A stretch of 64,000 nucleotides of DNA, taken from contig JALCCG010000001.1 in the NCBI GenBank assembly GCA_023212695.1, positions 1 to 64,000 of the forward strand. Direction: 5' to 3'. The notes under the pieces were generated by a model. That model was not told where the DNA came from and did no database searches. It saw only the letters and a program-made list of their open reading frames with translations. The position numbers were made by a program, and so were the translations under genes. Positions within the stretch are counted from its first letter, which is position 1; each line of letters starts with the position of its first letter. Positions 15,696-25,567 of this stretch are shown here, piece after piece. The stretch is from Sporisorium sorghi. Its lineage: Eukaryota > Basidiomycota > Ustilaginomycetes > Ustilaginales > Ustilaginaceae.

Positions 15696-18600
15696 ATGAC
15701 ACAACCGACACCGGTGCCTCAACCTAAAACCTACGGACCGCTGGGTAATCTGCCCCTGCTGGATTCAGCGGCTCCGATCCAATCGCTTGTAAAGGTCGCC
15801 TCGGAATTCGGGCCGATCTTTCAGTTTCAGTATCCCGGGGGACGCAAGGAGCTGTACGTCTCCGGCCATGAGTATGTTAAGGACGCGTGTGACGAGAAGC
15901 GTTTTGATAAACGAATCTGGGCACCACTGCAGAATGTCCGCCCCTTTGCGGGGGATGGATTGTTTACGAGCGCGACGCAGGAGCCCAATTGGAAAAAAGC
16001 CCATAACATCCTGTTATCCAGCTTCAGCCAGCGTGCGATGCAGGGATATCATACGAAGATGATTGATATTGCCATGCAGCTTATCCAGAAATGGGCACGG
16101 CTCAATCCGGATGAAACAGTGGATATTCCTGCCGATATGACACGCCTGACACTCGATACAATCGGCCTGTGCGGGTTTAATTATAGGTTTAACAGCTTTT
16201 ATCGCGAAGACAATCATCCATTTATCGACAGCATGGTGGGTTCACTTGATGAAGGCATGAACCAGCTTCACCGGCTGGGCATTCAGGACATGTTCATGAT
16301 TAAGAAGAAACGTCAGTTTCAGGAGGACATTCAGTCGATGTTCTCGCTTGTGGATGAGCTTATTCAAGAGCGCAAGGCGCATGGCGGCGAGGAGGGAGAT
16401 TTGCTGGCGCACATGCTGGAGGGCGTGGATCCTGATACAGGCGAGCGGCTGGATCATGAGAATATCCGTTATCAGATGATCACATTTCTGATCGCGGGGC
16501 ACGAGACCACAAGCGGGCTGCTTTCCTTCGCGATCTATTTTCTGATGAAAAACCCGGATAAGCTGCGCAAGGCGGTAAGTGAGGTGGACCGCGTGCTGAA
16601 GGATCCAGTACCTTCTTATAATCAGGTGCGGGAACTCAAATACGTCCGCATGGTTCTGAGCGAGTCACTTCGGTTATGGCCGACTGCGCCTGCCTTTTCG
16701 TTATCTGCAAAAGAGGATACCAGTATCGGTGGAACCTATCCCATTAAGAAAGGGGATAGTGTGACGGTGCTGATTCCCGGACTCCACAGAGACGCGCGCG
16801 TATGGGGAGACGATGTGGAGGCATTCGAACCGGAGCGCTTTGAAGATCCGAGCAAGGTGCCGCATGACGCGTACAAACCGTTTGGCAACGGACAGCGTGC
16901 TTGTATCGGCCAACAGTTTGCACTCCAGGAGGCCACCTTGGTGCTCGGGTTGGTTCTCAAATATTTTGAACTGGTCGATACCCAGCATTATGAGCTGAAA
17001 GTCAAGGAGACACTGACCCTGAAGCCGGATGCATTCCACATTAAAGTCCGTAACCGTAAGGGAGGGGCAGCCCTCTTGATTCCAGGAAGTGTTGCTGTGC
17101 CCGAACAGGAACAGAGGGAATACGCCCAGTCCGACAGGATTGCGGATAACGCTCATCATACGCCGCTGCTCGCGCTGTACGGGTCCAACTTGGGTACGGC
17201 TGAAGGCATTGCCAGAGAGGTGGCTGATGCAGCCAAGTACCATGGATTCGACAGTCAGGTAGGTGCACTGGACGACTTCGCTGGAAATCTTCCGAAGGAA
17301 GGCGCCGTTGTGATTGTAACCGCCTCTTATAACGGTCAGCCGCCCTCCAATGCCAAGGCTTTTATGGAATGGCTGGAGAATGCGGCTGAATCCGAAATAC
17401 AAGGCGTTCGGTATACGGTTTTCGGCTGCGGGGATCACAACTGGGCCAGCACCTACCAACGGATTCCGCGCCAAATTGACGAGCTGCTGGCAGCCAAAGG
17501 GGCACAGCGCCTGCTTGCGCGCGGTGAGAGTGATGCGAGCGGCGATTTTGAACGTGAAGTTGATGAATGGACGGAACATGTATGGCCCGATCTGATGCAG
17601 GCGCTGGGACTGCCAGTCACGACCAGCAGCAAACCGAAGCGCAGCGCCTTGTCTGTTGAGTTCGTCCAGGGAGGGGCAGCCGTTCCACTGGCAGAAACCT
17701 ATCATGCCGTCACCGGACACATCGCGCACAGCCGCAACTTGCAGCATGCCGATAGCGGACGCATCACGCAGCATATCGAAATATCGCTGCCGGAAGGAAC
17801 GAACTATGCAGAAGGCGATCACATGGGCATACTCCCAGTCAATCCGGAGAGTCTGGTGAAGCGTGTGCTCCGCAGATTCCACTTGGATGCCGCGGCACAT
17901 CTGGTCTTGTCCGTTCAAGGAAGAAGCAGCGCCCATTTGCCGGCAGGGGTTCCCGTGCGTCTGGACGATCTGCTGCATCGCAGCATCGAGCTGCAGGAGC
18001 CGGCCACAAGGGCTCAGATTCGGGAGATGGCAGCCTGTACGGTATGCCCGCCGCATGCCAAATGCAGAGCCTGCTTGCGGAAGACACTTATCAGACCGAG
18101 GTACGGGCTAAACGTCTCACCATGCTGGAGCTGCTGGAACGGTATGAAGCCTGTGAGTTGCCTTTTGAACGCTTTCTCGAGCTGCTGCCAGCACTCAAAC
18201 CGAGATATTATTCGATTTCCAGCTCTCCGAGGGTCAGCTGGACCCAAGCAAGTATCACAGTCAGTGTCGTGCGGGAAAGCGCTTGGAGCGGTCATGGGGA
18301 ATACCGGGGCATTGCCTCCAATTATTTGAGCCAGTTGGAGACGGGGGCAGAGGTGTTGATGTTTATCCGTTCGCCTGAATCGGGCTTTGAACTCCCGAAC
18401 AACCCAGCCACCCCACTCATTATGGTCGGGCCCGGCACCGGTGTGGCACCGTTCCGGGGATTCATTCAGGCCAGACAAATCCTTCGGGCAGAAGGACAGA
18501 AGCTGGGTCCCGCGCATTTGTACTTCGGCTGCCGGAATCCGGAGCACGATTACCTCTACCGAGAGGAGTTTGAACAGGCGGCCAGAGAAAACCTGGTAAC

Positions 18601-18871
18601 TCTTCATACTGCCTTCTCGAGAGTGGAGGATACGGAGAAATGCTATGTCCAGCATTTGTTGAGACAGGATGGGGAAATGCTGCTGTCACTGCTGGAGGAT
18701 GGAGCGAGAATGTACATCTGCGGTGACGGCTCCCGGATGGCGCCTGAGGTTGAACAAACGCTGATTGTATCCTATCAGGATAAATACGGCGTGGACGCAG
18801 ATGAAGCTGCCTCCTGGTTATCCAGGCTGGAAGCGGAGGGCCAATATGTAAAGGATGTTTGGGCAGGTTGA
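15696..18871 (+). pseudogene. CYP102 (P450 BM3-like) self-sufficient fatty-acid hydroxylase, frameshifted
   Basis: Fusion of a P450 heme domain and an NADPH-P450 reductase, about 1,058 codons. Heme domain: AGHETTSG oxygen-activation helix, ESLRLWP (ExxR), and [12 protein letters not shown] with heme-ligand Cys403. The reductase follows, with an FMN-flavodoxin part ([14 protein letters not shown]), FAD motif [10 protein letters not shown] and NADPH motif VGPGTGVAPFRGFI, ending KDVWAG as in P450 BM3. The family hydroxylates long-chain fatty acids near the omega end. The frame breaks at about 18057-18064: after CPPHA the reading moves to another frame (MQSLLAED...), explained by loss of one A in an A-run. 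Everything else is intact, so the lesion is either very recent or a sequencing error. ATG 15696 follows ATGGAGGG. Confidence 0.9.
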
Positions 18872-18960
18872 TCTCCGCTGCGAAGGGCAACGACTCTTGA
18901 CATAACGAGACGAGCCTGTCGAATGCGGTTAGTCAAGGACAACAACGAACAGGTATATGA

Positions 18961-18987
18961 AGCCGCGATATTCGCGGCTTTTTTTGC
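18961..18987 (+). terminator. Terminator of the CYP102 gene
   Basis: AGCCGCGA / TCGCGGCT stem with a short loop and eight T. Confidence 0.85.
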
Positions 18988-19146
18988 TAAACTGAAAAGG
19001 AGGAAAAAAGTTCGGAAGAATAAGGGATGCTGCAATTCTTAATTATTGTTTATGATAAGATTAATTTTCGACAGGGACCGGTGCTTTGCGGTTATTGCCA
19101 GTTCATCTTGTCGATATCGAAACGATTCAGAAGGAGAGTGTAACTT

Positions 19147-19524
19147 GTGAGCGAAACCTGTGTACCGACGGGCGTGGGTGTAAAAGAGACCGGCTTTGGA
19201 TATACGTTGTCCTTAATCGGCGGTAAGTACAAAATGATCATTATGTACTGGCTGTCTGAAAATAAAGTGATGCGTCATAATGAGCTGAAACGAAAAATCG
19301 GCACCATATCATATAAAACGCTAAGTGTCATGCTAAAAGAGCTGGAGGCGGATCATTTAATCGATCGCACGGAATATCCCCAGGTCCCGCCCAAAGTGGA
19401 ATACACATTATCAGAACGCGGACTTACGCTCATTCCGCTGTTAAACATGATGTGTGAGTGGGGAGAGAAAAACAGCAGCCTGCCACTGGATGCTGCGCAG
19501 CGGCAGGCTGCAAATTTGTGTTGA
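19147..19524 (+). CDS. HxlR family transcriptional regulator
   Basis: A 125-residue winged-helix protein of the HxlR/MarR-like family: GFGYTLSLIGGKYKMIIMYWL is the typical opening, followed by MRHNELKRKIGTISYKTLSVMLKELEADHLI (recognition helix region) and the wing YPQVPPKVEYTLSERG. Cys5 near the N-terminus matches the position used for thiol or quinone sensing in YodB/CatR relatives, which regulate flavin quinone reductases. GTG start after AAGGAGAG. It is tail-to-tail with such a reductase (25 bases apart), its probable target. The last codons contain a GCAGCCTGCC / GGCAGGCTGC hairpin that may act as terminator for both. Confidence 0.88.
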   Translation: MSETCVPTGVGVKETGFGYTLSLIGGKYKMIIMYWLSENKVMRHNELKRKIGTISYKTLSVMLKELEADHLIDRTEYPQVPPKVEYTLSERGLTLIPLLNMMCEWGEKNSSLPLDAAQRQAANLC

Positions 19525-19549
19525 ACATACGGCTGGATGAGAGCGATCT

Positions 19550-20098
19550 TTACAGGCTGTCAATAAAATTTAAGTACTCTCGCACATTTGTCTCCAGATC
19601 GCTTGAAGCCGACTCATCATTTACACCAGGCTCCGTTTCTTTACCATAATACGCAAAGAACGAGCGATAATTCGCACGGCAGTATAGGAAGGTTGTTTCG
19701 AATGGTGTCAGTAACTGTTCGAGTGTATAGCGATATTTTCCCTCTTCACGGTAATCCTCTTCTTTGATCCCGGCTGTTACAGCCAAAGCCGTTTTGCGAT
19801 CCTTTAATTTATCTCCTCCACCTGAACCATAAGCCCAGCCGTAAGCAAAAACATCGTCAAGCCATTTCTTAAGAAGTGGCGGACAATTGAACCAATAGAC
19901 AGGGAACTGCAGGACGAGGCTGCCATGCGTTTCAATTAATTGCTGCTCTTTCTCTGCATCAATGTTTCCGTCAGGGTACGCCTTATGCAGTTCGTGTACC
20001 GTATATTTGTCCGGATATTTTTGGAGTTCCTCCACCCACCGCTGATTAATGATGGATGTTTCTATGCTTGGGTGTGTGACGATTACAAGTGTTTTCAA
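19550..20098 (-). CDS. NAD(P)H-dependent quinone/flavin oxidoreductase (flavodoxin-like fold)
   Basis: A 182-residue FMN/FAD flavoprotein of the KefF/MdaB/YwrO type: LVIVTHPSIETSIINQRWVEEL is the flavin phosphate loop, LVLQFPVYWFNCPPLLKKWLDDVF the conserved central motif, and AYGSGGGDKLKDRKTALAVTAG the third. It reduces quinones by two electrons in the cytoplasm, protecting against electrophiles. AAGGAGGACAAAT precedes the ATG. The inverted repeat 60 bases upstream and the convergent HxlR gene suggest repression lifted by quinones or diamide-like stress, as for YodB/AzoR1 in B. subtilis. Confidence 0.88.
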   Translation of the reverse strand: MKTLVIVTHPSIETSIINQRWVEELQKYPDKYTVHELHKAYPDGNIDAEKEQQLIETHGSLVLQFPVYWFNCPPLLKKWLDDVFAYGWAYGSGGGDKLKDRKTALAVTAGIKEEDYREEGKYRYTLEQLLTPFETTFLYCRANYRSFFAYYGKETEPGVNDESASSDLETNVREYLNFIDSL

Positions 20099-20156
20099 TG
20101 ATTTGTCCTCCTTCAGGATGATTACTTCCTGAGTATAATGGGTGGACTTCGAATAC

Positions 20157-20187
20157 GTAAGTATGCACTTTTACTACAGGTACTTAC
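20157..20187 (-). promoter_or_regulatory. Inverted repeat, candidate HxlR operator
   Basis: GTAAGTA (20157-20163) and TACTTAC (20181-20187) are exact inverted arms 17 bases apart, about 60-90 bases upstream of the quinone reductase start. A second imperfect pair, ACTTACC-AAAA-GGTGAGT, overlaps the right arm. Confidence 0.45.
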
Positions 20188-20309
20188 CAAAAGGTGAGTG
20201 TTACTCTAAACTCTAGTATTTATCAATGATCCACGCTTTTAGGTTTTAAATTTATTTATAGTATAATGGTGATTACTCTACAGGATGGATAAAGGAAAAG
20301 AGGGACTAG

Positions 20310-20984
20310 ATGCCTACGATACTGGTTGCTGACGATGATCCGAACATTCGCGAGCTCGTCTGTTTATTTCTGAGAAACGACGGCTTCACAACGGTTGAAG
20401 CACGGGACGGCAAGGAAGCACTGGCCGTTTACGGTTCAACACCCGTCGATTTGGTCGTGCTCGATATTATGATGCCAATTATGGATGGCTGGACGCTGTG
20501 CAAGGAGCTGCGAAGAGCCAATCCGGATCTTCCGCTGCTTATGCTGACTGCAAGAGGTGAGACATGGGAGAAAGTGAAAGGATTCGAACTGGGAACGGAT
20601 GATTATTTAACGAAACCGTTTGATCCGTTGGAGCTCACGGTTCGTGTCAGAGCATTACTGAAGCGATACAAGATTGGATCCACCCAGACGGTCCACTTTG
20701 GCAACATCATCCTGGATCGGCAGACATACAAGGTGACGAGAGGGACAGAGTCGCTCACGCTGCCGCTGAAGGAATTCGAGCTGCTCTATAAGCTCGCTGG
20801 AACACCCGGACAAGTCTATACGCGCGAGCAGTTGATTGATCAAATCTGGGGAATTGATTATGCCGGAGATGATCGAACGGTAGACGTACATATTAAGCGA
20901 CTGCGTGAACGGTTCGCGGAAACGCCCGATTTTCGGATCGAGACGGTGCGCGGTTTGGGGTACCGGCTTGAGGTTTACGAATGA
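20310..20984 (+). CDS. OmpR-family response regulator
   Basis: A 224-residue two-component response regulator: receiver domain (ILVADDDPNIRELVCLFL; phosphorylated Asp in DLVVLDIMMPIMDGW; Lys in DYLTKPFDPLEL) and a C-terminal winged helix (LTLPLKEFELLYKLA ... VYTREQLIDQIWGIDY ... RTVDVHIKRLRERF). It overlaps the kinase gene by four bases (ATGA), so the two are co-translated. Targets are unknown; the nearest downstream genes are two membrane-anchored hydrolases beyond a strong terminator, so they are probably separate units. Confidence 0.93.
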   Translation: MPTILVADDDPNIRELVCLFLRNDGFTTVEARDGKEALAVYGSTPVDLVVLDIMMPIMDGWTLCKELRRANPDLPLLMLTARGETWEKVKGFELGTDDYLTKPFDPLELTVRVRALLKRYKIGSTQTVHFGNIILDRQTYKVTRGTESLTLPLKEFELLYKLAGTPGQVYTREQLIDQIWGIDYAGDDRTVDVHIKRLRERFAETPDFRIETVRGLGYRLEVYE

Positions 20985-22354
20985 TCAAAACGTTATATAT
21001 TCGTGTGGTCCTGACATTTTTGGTCTCTGTCATCGCCGGCACGGTCATTTCTTTTTTTATGTCTACTTTAATATTCGAGGATAAACTGAACGAAAATGCT
21101 CGGATCAATTTGCGTAATTTCGCCCAAGACATCGTGCAGATTTACAAGATCCTTCCATTACATGAAGCGGATTCATTCGTAAGCGGAATGAAGCAGCTCG
21201 ATTCCTATCATATTCGAATTTACGAAGCATCGGGACAGTTCCAGTCCTATGGTAAGTATCATGAAGATCAGCCTGCCGCTGTGTCGACGGAGCAGCTGCA
21301 GAAGGTATTGGGAGGAGGCGTTGTTCAGGACACTCCGAATGGTATTGCTACGGTCCTCTTAGGGCTGCCCTTGAAAACGGAAATGGGAACGAAAGCGATG
21401 TTTCTGGAAACGCTCGCCCCACCATCCTCCTCTTTTGTTGTCAAGTGGGCATTGATCTTTGCATCTTGTTCGTTGATTGTAGGGAGCATCTTGATTTTGA
21501 TTGCTTCTATATTCCTGGTTAGACCCATCAAAAAACTGACAAAAGCGACCAAGCGAATCGCCGCTGGAGATTTTAACGTCAAGCTTAATATTAAGCAAAC
21601 AGGGGAGCTCGGGACGCTGGCCCGCAGCTTCGAGGACATGATGCGCGATCTGCAGCAGCTGGAGCAGATGCGCAGGGAATTTGTGACAAACGTGTCCCAC
21701 GAGGTTCAATCTCCGCTCACCTCGATATCGGGGTATGCTCAAGCGCTGAAGCAAGTCAATCTCGCCGATCACGAACGAAGTCGTTATCTTGATATTATCA
21801 TCGCTGAGACAAAGCGGATATCCAAAATGAGTGATAGCCTGCTCAAGCTGAGTGTGCTTGAATCGCAGTCACAGCAGCCCCGGCTGGTCACACTCAGTCT
21901 GGATGAACAGATCAGAAGGGTCATTGTGGCCCTCCAGCCGCAGTGGTCTGCCCGCAATATTCATTTTGAGCTTGAGCTGCAGAATGTGAAATTAACGGCT
22001 GATCATGACCAATTGAATCAGGTGTGGACAAATATCCTAAGCAATGGCATCAAATTTTCCAAGGATGGCGGCGGCGTGATTCACGTCAGCCTCAAGCAGG
22101 ATGTCAAAAATGTAATCGTCCGAATCTCCGATACGGGCATTGGGATTCCTCTCGAAGACCAGAAGCGCATATTTGAGCGTTTTTTCAAGGCGGATCGTTC
22201 CCACAGCCGCAAGTATGATGGCAGTGGTATGGGACTTGCCATTGTTAAACAGATCGTATCGCTTCATCAAGGTGATATCGTTGTGGAAAGCGAAGTTGGT
22301 CAGGGAACGACCTTCATCGTTTCATTGCCAATCACTCCACCCACCGATATTTAG
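20981..22354 (+). CDS. Sensor histidine kinase
   Basis: A 457-residue membrane kinase. TM1 is at residues about 8-30 (VVLTFLVSVIAGTVISFFM), an extracellular sensor loop of some 130 residues follows, TM2 is LIFASCSLIVGSILILIASI, then HAMP (LVRPIKKLTKATKRIAAGDF). The phosphoacceptor is in FVTNVSHEVQSPLTSISGYA; the usual HELRTPL is changed to HEVQSPL. N box WTNILSNGIKF, G1 ISDTGIGIP and G2 GSGMGLAIVK are intact, so it should be active. It pairs with the response regulator directly upstream. The overall build recalls cell-envelope stress sensors of Bacillus such as YkoH, without proof. Confidence 0.92.
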   Translation: MIKTLYIRVVLTFLVSVIAGTVISFFMSTLIFEDKLNENARINLRNFAQDIVQIYKILPLHEADSFVSGMKQLDSYHIRIYEASGQFQSYGKYHEDQPAAVSTEQLQKVLGGGVVQDTPNGIATVLLGLPLKTEMGTKAMFLETLAPPSSSFVVKWALIFASCSLIVGSILILIASIFLVRPIKKLTKATKRIAAGDFNVKLNIKQTGELGTLARSFEDMMRDLQQLEQMRREFVTNVSHEVQSPLTSISGYAQALKQVNLADHERSRYLDIIIAETKRISKMSDSLLKLSVLESQSQQPRLVTLSLDEQIRRVIVALQPQWSARNIHFELELQNVKLTADHDQLNQVWTNILSNGIKFSKDGGGVIHVSLKQDVKNVIVRISDTGIGIPLEDQKRIFERFFKADRSHSRKYDGSGMGLAIVKQIVSLHQGDIVVESEVGQGTTFIVSLPITPPTDI

Positions 22355-22410
22355 ACATACAGGTGAGATGAATGTACAGAACCTGGATTATGGTTTAAAC
22401 CGAATTTTCA

Positions 22411-22459
22411 GGCCACGTTTCACATACAAGCTACCTTGTATGTGAAACGTGGCCTTTTT
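22411..22459 (+). terminator. Very strong terminator after the two-component system
   Basis: A perfect 20-bp stem: GGCCACGTTTCACATACAAG pairs with its exact complement after a four-base CTAC loop, followed by TTTTT. From here to 22664 no further gene is supported; a 64-codon plus-strand frame there lacks a ribosome binding site. Confidence 0.95.
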
Positions 22460-22664
22460 GTTGTTAGTTCATACTCCGTTCATATTGTCGTCATGGTGAG
22501 GACATCTTGGTTGGTTAGGCTTGAATTAACGCTTGTTACGGCCATTAAACAGATGAGCATAGGAGCAGGTGTATGTGACACAAGCAATCGTTATAGCCAT
22601 GGAAATCCAATGAGGTCGCAGCAGCAATGAATGATTCACGACAAATTGTTCAAGACAGGAGAAG

Positions 22665-23651
22665 ATGAGAGTGACACAACCAGAGGAAAAGAAAGCGAAG
22701 AATGGATCGAGGGCCAAGAAAGTACGTAACATTATACTTAAAATATTAGGAGCAATCGTAATCGCCATTGTTCTGTTTCTAGGTATTGTTTATATCACGA
22801 ATGTGATCAGTAGCAACTCAGAGGCGAAGAAGATAGAGCCATACGGCCAGCACGTATCTGTAGACGGGAAAAATATGAATGTGTACATTCAAGGAGAAGG
22901 CAAGGAAACGATCGTGCTTCTTCCCGGTTATGGAACAGCAGCACCAGCGCTAGATTTTAAGCTGCTTATTGATGAATTATCTCCATTTTACAAAGTTGTT
23001 GCAGTTGAGCCTTTCGGCTATGGATTGAGTGATGGAACTGAAAAAGAACGAACCGCAGAAAATATCGTAAGTGAAGTTCATGAAGCTCTACAGCAGCTTA
23101 ATATTAACAAATATATGCTTATGGGCCACTCCATTGCAGGCATTTACGGCATTGATTATGTGAACAAATATCCGGATGAGGTAACTGCATTCGTCGGAAT
23201 TGACAGCAGTGTTCCAACACAACCGGGTATTGATGCCAAACTACCTACAAAAATGTTCGGATTTATTAAAAAATCAGGTCTCCAAAGATTAGTGGTTAAA
23301 TTTGGTGGTGACCCTTATGCTGGACTCCCATTTGATGATCACACCGTCGAGCAGATGAAAATGCTGTCAAATAAAAACTCAAACAGTTCCACGATGTTGA
23401 ATGAGATGGAACATATTTCTTCTAATTTTAAAGGGGCTCAACATTTAACCTTCCCCAAAGATCTTCCTCTTCTTCTCTTTGTACAAGGGAATAATGAAGA
23501 CGTACAAGGATGGATACCTCTGCATGAAGGGCAGATCAAAGACTCGGTACATGGAAAAGTAATCATCATGGATGGATCCCATTATTTGCACCATACCAAA
23601 TTCAAGGAAATCGCTGAAGATGTTAGAGCATTCATGAACGAAGCGAAGTAA
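22665..23651 (+). CDS. Membrane-anchored alpha/beta hydrolase
   Basis: A 328-residue protein: a lysine-rich cytoplasmic tail, one N-terminal membrane helix (ILGAIVIAIVLFLGIVYIT) and an extracellular alpha/beta hydrolase fold. The oxyanion strand is IVLLPGYGTAAP, nucleophile elbow MGHSIAGIYG, and the C-terminal catalytic histidine is probably in GSHYLHHTKFKE. AGGAG precedes ATG 22665; GTG 22671 has better spacing and would remove two codons. It lies 48 bases upstream of another hydrolase and is probably co-transcribed. The ester or lactone substrate is unknown. Confidence 0.85.
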   Translation: MRVTQPEEKKAKNGSRAKKVRNIILKILGAIVIAIVLFLGIVYITNVISSNSEAKKIEPYGQHVSVDGKNMNVYIQGEGKETIVLLPGYGTAAPALDFKLLIDELSPFYKVVAVEPFGYGLSDGTEKERTAENIVSEVHEALQQLNINKYMLMGHSIAGIYGIDYVNKYPDEVTAFVGIDSSVPTQPGIDAKLPTKMFGFIKKSGLQRLVVKFGGDPYAGLPFDDHTVEQMKMLSNKNSNSSTMLNEMEHISSNFKGAQHLTFPKDLPLLLFVQGNNEDVQGWIPLHEGQIKDSVHGKVIIMDGSHYLHHTKFKEIAEDVRAFMNEAK

Positions 23652-23699
23652 GAGTTTGTCCAATTCGGCTGATATCCGTAATGAAAGAGAGGGTTACAT

Positions 23700-25154
23700 A
23701 TGAGATTATTTGAAATACTTTTAGTTTTATCCTGTTTCGCTTTACTCGTAGATCTATTGTTTATTAAAAGAAGTGCAAAGAAAACAGGATTGGGTTTGGC
23801 TATAGGAAGTAGTGTGATATTTGTAGTTCAATTGTTGGTTGAAGGATACAGATGGCAATTACTTCTGGTATATATCATGACAGCTCTATTCATACTCATC
23901 GTTTCATTCAGGCATTCAGGTAAGATGGTGAATCTAAAAATAGGAAAGCTGTTGAAATATAGTTTATCTTCCCTAATCGTCATTCTGCTTGTTGGTTCTA
24001 CCGTCTTGTCTGCATACTTACCTGTTTTTGATTTGCCGGAGCCTGATGGCCCAGAGAAAGTAGGTACTCAAACCTTTCATTTTACGGATCAAAACAGAGA
24101 TGAAGTCTTAACTGAAGATCAAAGCGATAAGAGGGAGCTAATGGTTCAAGTTTGGTACCCTACTGAAAATAGGAATAACAACAAGCGTGGAACTCTTTTT
24201 CCAAGTGATAAAGAAATGTTCAAAAAGTATATTCAGAGCTTCTCTACTTCTTTAAAGCTGCCCGCCTTTGTGCTCGATTACTGGAAGTATAATAGAACCA
24301 ACTCTTATGAAAATGTAGAAATATTACCTTCTACAAGCCCTTATCCCTTGGTACTGCTATCTCATGGCATGGGAACCAGTCGAGTTTTACAGGCATCACA
24401 GGCCGAGAATCTGGCCAGTCATGGTTTTGTCGTAGTCACAATCGATCATACGTACAGCACCTTTGCTACCATTTTTCCGGATGGCCGTGTAACGGATTAT
24501 AAAACAAAGATGACAACCATAGATGATCGTACAAAAATCGGGAATATATGGACAGAAGACGTAGAGTTTATACTAGATGAAATCGAAAAGCTAAATTTAG
24601 GTGCAATTGAAAGTCAATTTAAAGGGAAGATCGATTTAAAAAACATAGGCGTGATGGGGCATTCTTTTGGGGGTGCAACGGCGTTTAATACAACTTATTT
24701 AGATCAAAGAGTCAAGGCCGGGGTCAATATGGACGGGTCACTAAATGAAGTGGAAAATAGAGATGATATAAACAAGCCGTTTATGTTCATCAGATCGGGA
24801 AGTTTTAAAGACTGGTTAGTCAATTTTGAAAATGATAGAAATTCGGATAATGAAGTCAATAAATTTCTCTCAGATGAGCTGCACATTATGAAAAATGTTA
24901 TCGAACATGGGGGAAATGTGATTTATGTAGAAGGAACGCAGCACTTCAATTTCACGGACCTTCAATTCTATTCGGAGTTAATTAAACTGTCGGGGATAAC
25001 AGGAGATATCAATGGTAAAAGAGGATCAAGCATTGTTAATCAATATGTACTCGATTTCTTTAATAAACAACTAAAAGGAACGGGTGGAAATCTGATTCAG
25101 GGACCGAGCGACATGTATCCAGAGGTGAAATTTATAGACCCGGAAGAACTCTAA
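23700..25154 (+). CDS. PAF-acetylhydrolase/dienelactone hydrolase-like enzyme with N-terminal membrane domain
   Basis: A 484-residue protein. The first 120 residues form about four membrane helices (LFEILLVLSCFALLVDLLF, later LLVYIMTALFILIVSF and LIVILLVGSTVLSAYL). The extracellular part matches the platelet-activating-factor acetylhydrolase isoform II family: DKRELMVQVWYPTE, PLVLLSHGMGTSRVL (oxyanion), nucleophile GHSFGGATAFN, and a late His in VEGTQHFNFTDL. AAGAGAGG precedes the ATG. Together with the preceding hydrolase it makes a two-gene envelope hydrolase unit. A decayed relative is present at 4.9-5.5 kb on the opposite strand. Lipid or short-chain ester substrates are inferred from the family. 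Confidence 0.87.
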   Translation: MRLFEILLVLSCFALLVDLLFIKRSAKKTGLGLAIGSSVIFVVQLLVEGYRWQLLLVYIMTALFILIVSFRHSGKMVNLKIGKLLKYSLSSLIVILLVGSTVLSAYLPVFDLPEPDGPEKVGTQTFHFTDQNRDEVLTEDQSDKRELMVQVWYPTENRNNNKRGTLFPSDKEMFKKYIQSFSTSLKLPAFVLDYWKYNRTNSYENVEILPSTSPYPLVLLSHGMGTSRVLQASQAENLASHGFVVVTIDHTYSTFATIFPDGRVTDYKTKMTTIDDRTKIGNIWTEDVEFILDEIEKLNLGAIESQFKGKIDLKNIGVMGHSFGGATAFNTTYLDQRVKAGVNMDGSLNEVENRDDINKPFMFIRSGSFKDWLVNFENDRNSDNEVNKFLSDELHIMKNVIEHGGNVIYVEGTQHFNFTDLQFYSELIKLSGITGDINGKRGSSIVNQYVLDFFNKQLKGTGGNLIQGPSDMYPEVKFIDPEEL

Positions 25155-25171
25155 TCAAGCAAAACATTTAA

Positions 25172-25354
25172 ACTCAGTATGAGAAATACACTTCAATGGT
25201 CTATCTCAATGCCTTTGCAGTATATGACCAGACGGGTATTTGTATTAATCACACCGTGGTCAGCGGTAAGAATGAGGTCATCTTGCCAGAGAACGGACGT
25301 ATTGTATTTGCAGGTGAGGCTGGCTCCCAATTTGAAATTTCATTAAACGAGTAA
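25172..25354 (+). pseudogene. C-terminal remnant or short orphan frame of unknown origin
   Basis: An open stretch of 60 codons ends [23 protein letters not shown], with protein-like composition and alternating hydrophobic residues of a beta-sandwich. Only ATG 25196 could start it and no ribosome binding site precedes that codon, so it reads as the tail of a lost exported or adhesin-like protein. I do not recognise the family. A terminator follows 42 bases later, which would have belonged to the complete gene. Confidence 0.45.
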
Positions 25355-25395
25355 GAATATGGGAAAGCACAAGTGAAGATATGTTTGCATTAGAA

Positions 25396-25419
25396 GTCGC
25401 GAGAAATCGCGGCTTTTTT
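25396..25419 (+). terminator. Terminator after the remnant
   Basis: GTCGCGA-GAAA-TCGCGGC with six T following. Confidence 0.8.
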
Positions 25420-25567
25420 CCGTTTGCCTGCGGAACTGGACTAAAGTCGGGGCTCCAATCTCATTCCCAGGCCTAATGTTAGCACTCTTTCAGGGTGATA
25501 TACTGAACAGGACTTCGGATTTGCAGCGGAAGTGGAATCGTAAAGATGGAAGGACTGGAGATACGTT

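Noticed and set aside
16701..18056. 451-codon minus-strand frame
   Set aside because: Long shadow of the GC-rich CYP102 gene; no ribosome binding site or recognisable motif.
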